In this document: positions 43,875 to 52,148 of the stretch, one piece after another
Numbering within the stretch: the stretch's first letter is position 1
Layout: the number at the start of each line of letters is the position of its first letter
From: Bernardetiaceae bacterium
GTDB lineage: Bacteria; Bacteroidota; Bacteroidia; Cytophagales; Bernardetiaceae
Assembly: GCA_020832465.1 (NCBI GenBank)
Contig: JAFIER010000039.1
Span: 21,975-85,974, forward strand
Length of the DNA: 64,000 nt
Reading direction: 5' to 3'
Program-made: the position numbers and the translations under genes
The notes under the pieces: generated by a model
Seen by the model: only the letters and a program-made list of their open reading frames with translations
Databases searched by the model: none
Told to the model about the DNA's origin: nothing

Positions 43875-44504
43875 TTAAAGTTTAGAGAGGTAAGAGGCTA
43901 CACTCTCTCGGCTTTCTTGCATAGCTTCTTTTCCTTCTGACCAGCCTGCGGGGCATACTTCACCATATTTTTCTACGTGGCGTTGCGCATCGAGCAGGCG
44001 TAGTGTTTCATCAACATTACGTCCGAGTGGGAAATTATTGACGGTTTCGTGTCTGATAATACCTTCTTTATCGATGAGGAAAGTAGCGCGCAATGCTATA
44101 GGTGCGCCATTGAAAATCAAATTACCTTCTTCGTCGTAGTCGTACTCACCCCCCAAAATACCGAAGTTTGTAGCGATTGTTTTGGCAGTATCAGCAACGA
44201 TAGGATAAGTTACGCCTTGAATACCGCCTTGATCTTTAGGTGTATTAAGCCATGCCAAATGTGTTTCTTCGGTGTCTGTGGAGCAACCTACGACAATAGC
44301 ATCTCTTTTTTCAAACTCTGCGAGTTTTTCTTGAAAAGCTAATATTTCAGTAGGGCATACAAATGTAAAATCTTTTGGATAAAAATAAAAGATTACATAT
44401 TTTTTGCCAATATACTGTTCGAGAGAGAAGCCATCTACAATCTCTTCACCATTGATAACAGCCCCAGCAGTAAAGCGAGGAGCGGGTTTATTTACTAAAC
44501 TCAT
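43875..44504 (-). CDS. 2-Cys peroxiredoxin (AhpC/Tsa family)
   Basis: This thiol peroxidase reduces hydrogen peroxide and organic peroxides in the cytoplasm. The peroxidatic cysteine is C50 in FYPKDFTFVCPTE and the resolving cysteine is C184 in GEVCPAGW. The 209 residues match typical 2-Cys Prx1-type enzymes, with the GGxG-like loop (GILGGEYDYDEEGN) and C-terminal tail. The usual electron donor would be thioredoxin or AhpF; neither is encoded nearby. It is monocistronic. Confidence 0.96.
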   Translation of the reverse strand: MSLVNKPAPRFTAGAVINGEEIVDGFSLEQYIGKKYVIFYFYPKDFTFVCPTEILAFQEKLAEFEKRDAIVVGCSTDTEETHLAWLNTPKDQGGIQGVTYPIVADTAKTIATNFGILGGEYDYDEEGNLIFNGAPIALRATFLIDKEGIIRHETVNNFPLGRNVDETLRLLDAQRHVEKYGEVCPAGWSEGKEAMQESRESVASYLSKL

Positions 44505-44624
44505 AATTTGTATTTGTTTGTAAGATTAAAAAAATTCTAAGGTTTTAATTTGTGCTTCAAAAGAAGGATTTTTACAGCCCTGTTTGAGCAATTATATAAC
44601 GCACAACTTCAACAAAAGTTTTGA

Positions 44625-45158
44625 CTACCTATCACTTGCATGAAAACCGCCCGAAAATTTCATTTTTTCTTCACATCGCTCGATAGCTTGTAGGCTTCTT
44701 TGCATGCTTTCGATATCTAAATCATCTTTTATAGAGGCTTCATAGGACTGTATAGCAGCTTGATAATCGTGCTGAAGCTCTTGCATTAGTCCGTATTCGT
44801 TATACATGCGCGCTGTATTGATACCTTCTTGCGCTAATCCCTGCTCAAGCACTGCTTTGAGTCTATCAAAACGTCTTGTTGTGGATAGCAGTACGGCATA
44901 ATTAGAGTAAGTAGGCAAGTAGCTTGGTTCTTTTTCTAATGCCAACTCATAATAATCTGCTGCTTGTGCAAAATCTTGATATTTTGTTTCGTATATCCAA
45001 CCCAAGTGGTTATATGCCCTACCAAAATCTGGTGCATGGGTTACGATATACTCCAGCATACGCACCGCCTCTGCGATATGACCGTCTTTGATAAGATTAT
45101 CGGCTTCCATGAATTTCTCTTGTAGCCAATGCCACAGTACATCAGTTGTATTCATCAT
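44625..45158 (-). CDS. Tetratricopeptide repeat protein
   Basis: A soluble protein of 177 residues with four recognisable TPR units: DNLIKDGHIAEAVRMLEYIV, YNHLGWIYETKYQDFAQAADYYELAL, YSNYAVLLSTTRRFDRLKAVL and YNEYGLMQELQHDYQAAIQSYE. It has no signal peptide or catalytic domain, so it is probably a cytoplasmic protein-interaction adaptor. Two ATG codons lie in tandem at the start. It is monocistronic; a 91-bp palindromic element lies in the spacer upstream. No partner can be named. Confidence 0.8.
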   Translation of the reverse strand: MMNTTDVLWHWLQEKFMEADNLIKDGHIAEAVRMLEYIVTHAPDFGRAYNHLGWIYETKYQDFAQAADYYELALEKEPSYLPTYSNYAVLLSTTRRFDRLKAVLEQGLAQEGINTARMYNEYGLMQELQHDYQAAIQSYEASIKDDLDIESMQRSLQAIERCEEKMKFSGGFHASDR

Positions 45159-45244
45159 AAAAATTCTAAGTACATGACAGAATAATTTTACCTAAAAATT
45201 TTAGACTGTTTTGATACGCCCAAGTTGCGCATGCTCAAATTGTC

Positions 45245-45335
45245 GGTAGTCTTAAAGATGTAATGCTCAAAGTCTTTCAAAACTAACAGTTCTCAAAGAA
45301 CTGTTAGTTCTAAGCATTACTTGTTATACACTACC
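45245..45335 (+). repeat. 91-bp palindromic MITE-like element, copy 2
   Basis: This copy reads GGTAGTCTTAAAGATG at its left and ends CTTGTTATACACTACC. It is nearly identical to copy 3 at 56092-56182 and is the inverse of copy 1 at 9954-10044. It lies in the 293-base gene-free spacer 45159-45451. Confidence 0.85.
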
Positions 45336-45451
45336 AAATTGTCTAATAGATTTAGGCAAATATAATCATTTATAAAATTATTTACGCAAAAAAGACTTAT
45401 AAATTTAGTAATCTACTTGGCTATCCAAGTAGTAAGAAGTGCGCAAAATGC

Positions 45452-45952
45452 TTATTTGTTGTAATAATCGGGATTATAAATACCTTTGAGTTCGCCTAAG
45501 CCATGTTGAAGACCTTGCCAAGTATCTATTTCAAATTGAATTTGTGCGCAAGCCCCTTCGGTAATCCAAGTAGGTTGAGTATGGCTAAGCTCTGCAATGA
45601 GCATGCTAACTGTTGGATTGTGATTGACAAAAAGTAAAGTATTGATGCTATCATCTACGTTTTGTATGGCTTTGAGCAGTTCGTGGCTACTGCATTGATA
45701 CCAGTCTGAATCAAACGCTGCATTGGCTTTAAGCGTAGGAAAGGCTTCAAGAATAGCCTCTGCCGTTTGTTTGGCTCTTATTGCGTCGCTTGCCATAATA
45801 TGCTCGGGTGTGGGAGTTTGGTTTTGCAACCATTTGCCTAATGCAATAGCATCATTCATACCTTTAGTTGTGAGTTTGCGCAGTGCATCTAATCTTCCAC
45901 TCTCCTCTGGTAGGGCGTGGCGCACAAGGTATAGCGTTTTAAAGTTTGCCAT
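45452..45952 (-). CDS. SixA-like histidine phosphatase
   Basis: This is a single-domain histidine-phosphatase-superfamily protein. I start at ATG 45952 (MANFKTLYLVRHALPEESG), which puts the catalytic LVRHA motif near residue 11 as in SixA; an ATG at 46012 adds 20 residues. The second catalytic histidine is in TLLFVNHNPTV, and SDAIRAKQTAEAI carries the conserved arginine. SixA removes phosphate from HPt domains in E. coli; here the substrate is unknown. A palindromic repeat lies upstream. Confidence 0.88.
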   Translation of the reverse strand: MANFKTLYLVRHALPEESGRLDALRKLTTKGMNDAIALGKWLQNQTPTPEHIMASDAIRAKQTAEAILEAFPTLKANAAFDSDWYQCSSHELLKAIQNVDDSINTLLFVNHNPTVSMLIAELSHTQPTWITEGACAQIQFEIDTWQGLQHGLGELKGIYNPDYYNK

Positions 45953-46020
45953 GAGATAAAAAATTATGGATTTATGGTAAAAAATATAATAGCCATAGAT
46001 AGGACTATACATTCGTTATC

Positions 46021-46098
46021 AAGAACTAACAGTTTTCGAAAAACTGTTAGTTCTCAAATTATCTAAGTCGATTTCGATTTACGAACTTGACGTACACG
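46021..46098. repeat. AACTAACAGTT hairpin with CTTGACGTACAC tail
   Basis: AGAACTAACAGTTTT (46022-46036) pairs with AAAACTGTTAGTTCT (46040-46054), then ATTATCTAAGTCGATTTCG and ACTTGACGTACACG follow, the same order as at 8487-8559. It sits after the stop of the 109-residue gene. Confidence 0.7.
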
Positions 46099-46100
46099 CT

Positions 46101-46430
46101 TTAATGGAGTAAATTTTTATCTCGAAGTTCGTAGCGTATATTTCCGAGGTCATCTACTTGAATATCAAAAGTACCATTTTTGTGCATTTGCTCGAGGCGT
46201 TCTTGTGCCTCTTCTATACTCATATCTATTTTGAGGCATAATCCAGTAGCGGTGAGCGAACCTTTAGCCTCTACTGCCGCTTGCAAAATTTGACGGTCTG
46301 TAATAGGTTTGGGTTCGACTTCGAGGCTTGCATTATGGGTTGTATTTCCCCTAAGATTACTGAGTATAATCCTTGCGGTAAAGCCAATGCTCAACAAAAC
46401 AAGAAACATAATAATAAGTTGAACCCACAT
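46101..46430 (-). CDS. Small membrane-anchored winged-helix-like protein
   Basis: No family is recognised with certainty. The 109 residues have one N-terminal membrane segment (LIIMFLVLLSIGFTARIIL), a short linker and a cytoplasmic domain: DRQILQAAVEAKGSLTATGLCLKIDMSIEEAQERLEQMHKNGTFDIQVDDLGNIRYEL. The pattern of three helices and a beta wing (MHKNGTFDIQVDDLGNIRYEL) is that of a winged helix, as in IclR/MarR-type DNA-binding folds. A membrane-tethered regulator or scaffold is possible. It is near a 32-residue membrane gene on the same strand. Confidence 0.7.
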   Translation of the reverse strand: MWVQLIIMFLVLLSIGFTARIILSNLRGNTTHNASLEVEPKPITDRQILQAAVEAKGSLTATGLCLKIDMSIEEAQERLEQMHKNGTFDIQVDDLGNIRYELRDKNLLH

Positions 46431-46512
46431 GATTTGATAATTTTAGATTGCTTAATAATGACTACCACGTTGGATTTGCTACCTGCTTTGGCGTGATAAT
46501 GTTTATAGATTA

Positions 46513-46550
46513 CAAAAAAGGCTTCTCGATACTCGTGAAGCCTTCTTGTT
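46513..46550 (-). terminator. Terminator of the 32-aa membrane protein gene
   Basis: AAGGCTTC pairs with GAAGCCTT, and on the minus strand a run of six T follows. It lies 28 bases beyond the small gene. Confidence 0.8.
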
Positions 46551-46577
46551 TTGAGGTGATATAATATTTGCCGTTAC

Positions 46578-46676
46578 TTACGACTGCCTTGGACCTTTCT
46601 GTAGCCATGCGCCTACAGCAAAAGATGCTACAAAGAGCAAAATAAAAAACAAATAAGCCAAAAGTTCCATATCCAT
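46578..46676 (-). CDS. Single-pass membrane microprotein, 32 aa
   Basis: The frame reads MDMELLAYLFFILLFVASFA and ends GAWLQKGPRQS: one membrane helix with a short basic C-terminal tail. It is flanked by a consensus promoter on the minus strand (TTTG at 46743-46740, TAAATTTG at 46722-46715) and by a strong terminator, so it is likely expressed by itself. Its size recalls small membrane subunits such as CcoS- or CydX-like peptides, but no oxidase gene is nearby and no match is claimed. Confidence 0.6.
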   Translation of the reverse strand: MDMELLAYLFFILLFVASFAVGAWLQKGPRQS

Positions 46677-46714
46677 AAGTCAGAATCAATTTATATCTTT
46701 GAAAAAATAATTTA

Positions 46715-46743
46715 CAAATTTATATGCGATTCAAAATTACAAA
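46715..46743 (-). promoter_or_regulatory. Predicted promoter of the 32-aa gene
   Basis: On the minus strand TTTG, a 17-base spacer and TAAATTTG match the Bacteroidota consensus 39 bases before the start codon. Confidence 0.45.
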
Positions 46744-46786
46744 ATTTGTGCTATAAAAACGCATGATTTATGCTTTTTTTTGAATT

Positions 46787-47980
46787 TTATTTGCGTATCC
46801 AATCTTCTGGATTAAGTTTTTCTTGATGCCGCCATACCTGAAACTCTATTTCATAAATATTTTTCTTGATTTTATCTGCTTTTCCTATGGCTTGCCCCGT
46901 GCTTACTTTTTCATTTGCTTTGATGCTTACCTCTTTGAGATGCGAATAGACCGTAAAATAATCTCCATGTTGAATAATGACTAAGTAGCCATTGCCGGGG
47001 ATAATACTTACATCTACGACCCTGCCTGCAAAAACACTGCTTACTATTTCATTGGGTTGGGTGCGAATGCTGATACCGAGCTTTTCAATTTGCAATTTTT
47101 TGCCTGTACTGGCTTCTGGATAGGTCTGAAGTCCAAATTTTGCGGATATAAATCCATTTTTTACGGGCCAGTGCAATCGTCCTTTTTGTTTGGCAAAACT
47201 GCGGGTAAGCGTGCGCTCATCGGCGGATAGACTTTCAGAAAAATCAGCTTTTTTGATATTTTTGCTAATGAGTGTATTGAGTTCGTTCAAGACCTGTTTT
47301 TCTTTTAAAAGTTCGCGATGTGCTTTTTGCTCATCTTTTTTTATGCGGCTGATAATTTGTGTTTGGTCTCCTTTTAGTGCATCGAGTTTGGCGCGCTCTT
47401 CGTGCCGGCTATCGAGCAGGCTTTGCTTTTCTTTTTTTTGCAAGTACATTTCTTTTTCCTTCTCTTCTAAGAGTACTTTGAGCGCTGCTATTTGTTGGAT
47501 TTGCTCGCTTCTAATCTCTTCATATTTTCTAAAAAAACGCAATCTTGCTAAGAGTTCGTTTACGCTTGATGAGGATAAGATCAAGGTAAGCCGTTTATAG
47601 CGGGCTTGAGTTTTGTAAGCAAACTGCAACATATTGGCATATTCTTGCTTGAGTTGCTTGAGGTCTTCGTTTACATTGCTAATAAATTGTTGATTTTTTT
47701 CAATATCCTTATTCAAAATTTTGATTTCTGTTGCGATAAGTTGCATCAGTTGTTCGTGCTGTATAATCTGATTTTGGATTTCAGAGAGGCGATTAAGCTC
47801 TGTTTGTTTGCTTTGTTGCTTATTTTTTAGAATGCGATTAGCTTGCGATATGCGGTTGAGAATGGCTTTTTTTTCGCTCTCGAGTTCTTTGCGCGCCTGC
47901 CCCATAAGGCTTAAAGGCAGCAAAAGCACCAAGCACAAAAAAATAAGAAAACGATAATAAGAAAATAAGTGAGCGTACAT
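46787..47980 (-). CDS. EnvC-like murein hydrolase activator (degenerate LytM)
   Basis: The 397 residues consist of a signal peptide (FLIFLCLVLLLPLSLMGQA), a long coiled coil (about 25-255) and a C-terminal LytM/M23 domain. In that domain the zinc ligands are lost: the H-x-x-x-D motif is replaced by KLGISIRT and HLHFE by YEIEFQV. This is the pattern of EnvC and NlpD, which activate amidases at the division septum rather than cutting the wall themselves. It lies 12 bases after the OstA-like gene, in the same operon. By contrast the M23 protein at 17727 keeps its ligands. Confidence 0.88.
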   Translation of the reverse strand: MYAHLFSYYRFLIFLCLVLLLPLSLMGQARKELESEKKAILNRISQANRILKNKQQSKQTELNRLSEIQNQIIQHEQLMQLIATEIKILNKDIEKNQQFISNVNEDLKQLKQEYANMLQFAYKTQARYKRLTLILSSSSVNELLARLRFFRKYEEIRSEQIQQIAALKVLLEEKEKEMYLQKKEKQSLLDSRHEERAKLDALKGDQTQIISRIKKDEQKAHRELLKEKQVLNELNTLISKNIKKADFSESLSADERTLTRSFAKQKGRLHWPVKNGFISAKFGLQTYPEASTGKKLQIEKLGISIRTQPNEIVSSVFAGRVVDVSIIPGNGYLVIIQHGDYFTVYSHLKEVSIKANEKVSTGQAIGKADKIKKNIYEIEFQVWRHQEKLNPEDWIRK

Positions 47981-47992
47981 ATTTTATTAAGT

Positions 47993-49972
47993 TTACTGTA
48001 AATTTTCGAGTGTTTCTCGCCAAATATCGCCCCTGCCTCGTAGGCGTTGCCCCATGACCATTTTGCGTATGCGAAGTGCGGGTAGCGCTACTTTGTGCCT
48101 ATAAATACCGCCTTTGAGGTCGTCTTGTGAAGGCTCAAAAGATAGATTGACAAAGCCCTGTGCCTTTTCATCTCCTTCTAAATCATCTATATCCTCGGGA
48201 TAAATCCAGATAAAAAAGACACCTTCTAAGTCGCTTACTTTACAGTTTTCTTTAAAAACAGTAAGCGTTTCAAATTCTTTATAGACTTCAAATTTGTTTT
48301 TGACAATCTGCCTACCCTGTGGGCGCAAATCCGTATCCGTAGCTTTGCGCAAACTGAGCATAACTTCTCGTGTAGGACGTTCGGCATTGCGCCAAGCAAA
48401 GTTGGCTAAGCGAGAGTTTTCTTTATTGATAAAACTCGGCGGATAGACTTTACCCTCTGGTTTTTGAATAAACAAAATGCTTTCCAATTGATTAGAATCG
48501 GCAAAATGAATAAGCATATTACTGCATTTGACATAATTCATACCTTTGAGCTTAGGGCGTGGTGTATTTTCATCTTCGAGCAAAAAATAAATACTCTCTC
48601 CGTTGCCGTCGACAAAAATAGAATCGACCTGCCCTAAGGAATCAAAAACAGCCCTTACATTTTTTCCTTTAATTTGATTGTACTGCCTAAAAAGGCTTTC
48701 AGAAATGACAAAGGAGCGGTCTGTAACTCGCATTTCTTGTGGCATATTATTAGCCATTTGAATCTCGATTTCTTTTCCACTGATTTGATTTTCGTCGGTC
48801 CAGAGCACGGGGTCGCGGTGAAAATAAATCAGTGAATCGTTCAGGTCGTAGGTAAGCGAATCGCATCGCCCTTGCATCGTACTTCTAAAAATTTTGACAT
48901 TCGGATATGCCATCAATTTGCGCCTACTCGGTACGGTATCATTAAGCGCAACGAGCGTATCAGCAGCGATAAAAAGTGTATCCGTACCGTCTGGTTTGAC
49001 GAGAAGGGCATTCCCATAGGCATCTACTTTTTTATCAATTTCGTCATAAAAACCATGATCGCAATAGATATAAAGATCTTGTGTTTTGTGATAAAAATAA
49101 ACATCTCCTTCAGCCTCTCCTTTTTCAGTAGCTTGGTCGTAGTCCAAAAAATCAGCCTCAATGATATAGTCCACATTATCAACTCGGGGGCGTGTGCCAC
49201 TACCTTTTTTGGTTTTCATTTTTCCCAAAACAGTATCGTACTCCGTGCCTTCGTCAGCACGTATTGTGCCGTCCCGTGTTTTGATATAACTCGGTGAGTT
49301 GAAGTGCACGATTTTCGTAACTGCGCTATAAGTAAGTGTATCGCTTGTAACATCTAAATCAGTACCTATGACTCTAATGTTATCTTTAAAAGCGGATTCT
49401 TTGGTGTAAGTATTGTAATAGCCTTTATCACTAGTAAGTTTTGAGTTGTCGTCTTGCACTGTACCGCCATCAAAATAATAAGCAACCTTAGTTTTCATAT
49501 CATAGTTGAGCTTTTGGGTGCGTACGGTGCGCTCCTCATCTATCATCAACACATTACCCCTCATTTTAGCCACCTTACTATTGCCGTTATAAAAAAGGGT
49601 ATCGCCCACGACAGACATGCTATCATTCTCTACAAACTTAACCCTTCCATAAGCATGAATAAGGTTTTGGTCAATGTATTGAAATGCGCTATCGCAATAC
49701 ATATAGGTATTTTTTTGTTTGAAAATGACCTGCCCACGTCCATCTTTTTTTACAATGCGAACGGGTTCGTTATCTACTACATCGCCCTCCAAAACGCCAG
49801 CACGTATAAGTTCTATGCGCTGCGGTACGCCCGATGTGGTAGTATCGAGGGCTGCATTAGCGGGGTTGTTCCCACTGGGCAATTGTGCTTTGGCAGCTGC
49901 GCTAATAAAACAGAAAAACAGGGCAAAGAAGCCTATTTGTATGAAAATATTTTTTTGCGATTGTGATAGCAT
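47993..49972 (-). CDS. OstA-like outer-membrane biogenesis protein
   Basis: The 659 residues start with a signal peptide (IQIGFFALFFCFISAAAKAQ) followed by repeated short beta segments of the LptA/OstA type: VIFKQKNTYMYCDSAFQYIDQNLIHAYGRVKF, NSKVAKMRGNVLMIDEE and KGEAEGDVYFYHKT. Proteins of this type carry lipopolysaccharide across the periplasm; this Bacteroidota form is longer than LptA and lacks the barrel of LptD as far as I can see. The second half is also beta-rich with unknown role. It heads an operon with the EnvC-like gene. Confidence 0.85.
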   Translation of the reverse strand: MLSQSQKNIFIQIGFFALFFCFISAAAKAQLPSGNNPANAALDTTTSGVPQRIELIRAGVLEGDVVDNEPVRIVKKDGRGQVIFKQKNTYMYCDSAFQYIDQNLIHAYGRVKFVENDSMSVVGDTLFYNGNSKVAKMRGNVLMIDEERTVRTQKLNYDMKTKVAYYFDGGTVQDDNSKLTSDKGYYNTYTKESAFKDNIRVIGTDLDVTSDTLTYSAVTKIVHFNSPSYIKTRDGTIRADEGTEYDTVLGKMKTKKGSGTRPRVDNVDYIIEADFLDYDQATEKGEAEGDVYFYHKTQDLYIYCDHGFYDEIDKKVDAYGNALLVKPDGTDTLFIAADTLVALNDTVPSRRKLMAYPNVKIFRSTMQGRCDSLTYDLNDSLIYFHRDPVLWTDENQISGKEIEIQMANNMPQEMRVTDRSFVISESLFRQYNQIKGKNVRAVFDSLGQVDSIFVDGNGESIYFLLEDENTPRPKLKGMNYVKCSNMLIHFADSNQLESILFIQKPEGKVYPPSFINKENSRLANFAWRNAERPTREVMLSLRKATDTDLRPQGRQIVKNKFEVYKEFETLTVFKENCKVSDLEGVFFIWIYPEDIDDLEGDEKAQGFVNLSFEPSQDDLKGGIYRHKVALPALRIRKMVMGQRLRGRGDIWRETLENLQ

Positions 49973-50190
49973 ATTTTATAAAAGCTCTATAAGCAACAAA
50001 TGCTTGTGAATGATTTTAAAGTGTAAGTTTTCATACAATTCAAAGATGGCATCTAAAGTGCCTTTAGTGTCATCTTTTTTAATTTTTTAAGTCTTGCAAG
50101 CAATATTAGCACGCACAGTTTTCGTAGTCTAACCATTTGACAACTAATACCTTTGATTGTACTAAGCAGTAAGTACGGAGTATTTTTTTA

Positions 50191-50309
50191 TATTGTAGGC
50201 TTTATAACCCCTACACTATGGATAATTTTTTAGAAATAACATTTCTTTAAGAAATGTTATTTCTAAAAAATTATTTGATTTACTTATTACCAACTTGACA
50301 TATTCCCGT
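50191..50309. repeat. CCATAGCG composite repeat, copy E (diverged)
   Basis: TGTAGGCTTTATAACCCCTACA is a diverged first hairpin. TAGAAATAACATTTCT pairs with AGAAATGTTATTTCTA (50230-50264), then CCAACTTGACATATTCCCG follows. The rest of the 378-base spacer 49973-50350 shows nothing recognisable. Confidence 0.65.
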
Positions 50310-50350
50310 CCCTAAGGTTTATTAAAAATATTATTTTTGCCCTTGCATTT

Positions 50351-50905
50351 TTATCTATTGCGTTTGGGCAGCGGGTTATTGTCTTCTTCTGTGGGTTTTT
50401 CTTTGTTGAAGCTAATATCTAATACCCTAATGCGTGCCTTATCATTGACTTTAAATTTGCGGTAACGCAATGGGTACACCAGCACAACAGAGCTTAAAAA
50501 AAACAATCCTATTTGAAAGGATTCTCTTTGTATGTAAAATGGACGATCAAATAGTGGGTGTACGGCGGCAGCGAGCATAAATCCACCCCCTACGAGTGTA
50601 GCACTATTGGAATACCACTGCACCCAGCCTCTTGGAAAATAAAAACGGTCGAATTCATGAAGTTCAACTTTGCCTAAATTGGCAAGAAAAACAACGGAGT
50701 CTTGCATACCGATAATTTGGTCTTGGTATTTTTGCCTATCATTTTGCAACTTAAACTCAATTCTATCGCCGACTTCTAAATAAATTCGTTTTGGTTTGTA
50801 CTTATCCAAAACCAAATAACGCTGGGCATAACTTAGCTTGCTTGTCATAGCAAATAGAAAGCAAAGCAAAATACTAAATCGGATTAAAAAAAATAAATGC
50901 TTCAT
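50351..50905 (-). CDS. Hypothetical exported membrane protein
   Basis: No family is recognised. I start at ATG 50905 (MKHLFFLIRFSILL), giving 184 residues with a signal peptide (FSILLCFLFAMTSKLSYAQ). A short beta-rich region follows (KPKRIYLEVGDRIEFKLQNDRQKYQDQIIGMQDSVVFL), then two membrane segments (SATLVGGGFMLAAAVHPLF and IGLFFLSSVVLVYPLRY) and a charged cytoplasmic tail. The ATG at 50944 would add 13 residues. It follows GDP-fucose synthase on the same strand, but a strong hairpin separates the two. The function is unknown. Confidence 0.7.
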   Translation of the reverse strand: MKHLFFLIRFSILLCFLFAMTSKLSYAQRYLVLDKYKPKRIYLEVGDRIEFKLQNDRQKYQDQIIGMQDSVVFLANLGKVELHEFDRFYFPRGWVQWYSNSATLVGGGFMLAAAVHPLFDRPFYIQRESFQIGLFFLSSVVLVYPLRYRKFKVNDKARIRVLDISFNKEKPTEEDNNPLPKRNR

Positions 50906-50940
50906 AATCAAATAATTATAATAAAATTTTGAATTAAAAA

Positions 50941-50977
50941 CCAAAACTAACAGTTCTTAGAGAACTGTTAGTTTTGG
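50941..50977 (-). terminator. Perfect 17-bp hairpin after the GDP-fucose synthase gene
   Basis: CCAAAACTAACAGTTCT (50941-50957) and AGAACTGTTAGTTTTGG (50961-50977) are exact complements around TAG. Followed on the minus strand by TTTTTAATTC, it works as a terminator and is the best-preserved member of the AACTAACAGTT family. Confidence 0.85.
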
Positions 50978-50983
50978 TTTTTA

Positions 50984-52063
50984 TCATAATCCTTGGCTAT
51001 ATTTTTCATACACTTGACGAATGCCTTCTTCTAAGGTAGTCTTGTGTTTCCAGCCTTGTGCGTGGAGTTTGCTCACGTCAAGTAGCTTGCGTGGCGTGCC
51101 GTCTGGTTTGCTTGTATCAAAATAAAATTCACCTTCGAAGCCTACTACATCTTTGATAGTGAATGCTAAGGTTTTGATAGGCAAGTCTTCACCAGTGCCT
51201 ATATTTACGAGCTCGGCTTCGTTGTAGTGCTGCATGAGATATACGCATGCTTCTGCTAAATCTTCTGCGTGCAAAAACTCTCGGCGCGGGCTTCCTGTTC
51301 CCCATATTTCTACGAAAATTTTGCCATTTTTTCGTACGATTCCATACTGCGCAAGCAGTGCCTCGATGGCTTGGGCTTCGCTCTCGGTATGATATTTTCC
51401 ATCTATGCGGTGCGTAGCGAGGTCTTTTTTGATACCGTTCCAATCGGTATTTATGAGCATTTTTCCTAAGTGGCATTTGCGAATAAGAGCGGGCAGAACG
51501 TGAGAATGGCGCAGGTCATAGTTGTCATTTTCGCCGTAAAGATTAGTTGGCATGACTGAAATAAAGTTACTTTGGTGTTGCGCCCTATAGCTTTCACAAA
51601 GTTTTATGCCTGCAATTTTTGCAATAGCATAAGGCTCGTTCGTAGGCTCTAAGGTATTTGTGAGCAAATAAGACTCTTTGAGTGGTTGTGCTGCCATTTT
51701 GGGATATATACAAGAAGAGCCCAAAAATAATAATTTTTTTACGCCATAGCGATGCGCAGCTTCTATGATATTGGCTTCAATCATCAAATTATCATACAAA
51801 AAATCTGCACGGTATATATTATTTGCCATAATACCCCCTACTTTGGCAGCGGCTAAAAATACGTACACGGGTTTGTTTTCTTTAAAAAAATTATCTACGG
51901 CTTGTTGGTTTCTCAAATCTAACTCTTTGGAGGTTCGGAGCAGGAAGTTATCAAAGCCCTGTGCTTTTAAGACTTTCAAAATAGCAGAACCTACCATGCC
52001 ACGGTGCCCGGCGATATAAATTTTGCTTTGTTTGTCTTCGAGATATTTTTTGTTTGTGTGCAT
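50984..52063 (-). CDS. fcl: GDP-L-fucose synthase
   Basis: This enzyme converts GDP-4-keto-6-deoxymannose to GDP-L-fucose using NADPH, for surface polysaccharide. The 359 residues are an extended short-chain dehydrogenase: [14 protein letters not shown] cofactor motif, GSSCIYP with the catalytic serine, and YAIAKIAG (Y-x-x-x-K). [26 protein letters not shown] and [12 protein letters not shown] are specific to the family. An insert of about 45 residues between these blocks makes it longer than the usual 310-320. The partner GDP-mannose dehydratase is not in the window. Confidence 0.95.
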   Translation of the reverse strand: MHTNKKYLEDKQSKIYIAGHRGMVGSAILKVLKAQGFDNFLLRTSKELDLRNQQAVDNFFKENKPVYVFLAAAKVGGIMANNIYRADFLYDNLMIEANIIEAAHRYGVKKLLFLGSSCIYPKMAAQPLKESYLLTNTLEPTNEPYAIAKIAGIKLCESYRAQHQSNFISVMPTNLYGENDNYDLRHSHVLPALIRKCHLGKMLINTDWNGIKKDLATHRIDGKYHTESEAQAIEALLAQYGIVRKNGKIFVEIWGTGSPRREFLHAEDLAEACVYLMQHYNEAELVNIGTGEDLPIKTLAFTIKDVVGFEGEFYFDTSKPDGTPRKLLDVSKLHAQGWKHKTTLEEGIRQVYEKYSQGL

Positions 52064-52148
52064 TTGATGACGGTTAATCTAAAATTTATACAAAAAAATA
52101 CCTTGCAAATATAAGCATTTACAAGGTATTTTCTACTGCATGTCTATC

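Noticed and set aside
46787..47980. Active M23 endopeptidase
   Set aside because: The H-x-x-x-D and HLHFE zinc ligands are both replaced, so an EnvC-type activator fits better.
48872..49966. Plus-strand frames of 141 and 170 residues
   Set aside because: Both are antisense to the OstA-like gene and show no conserved motif.
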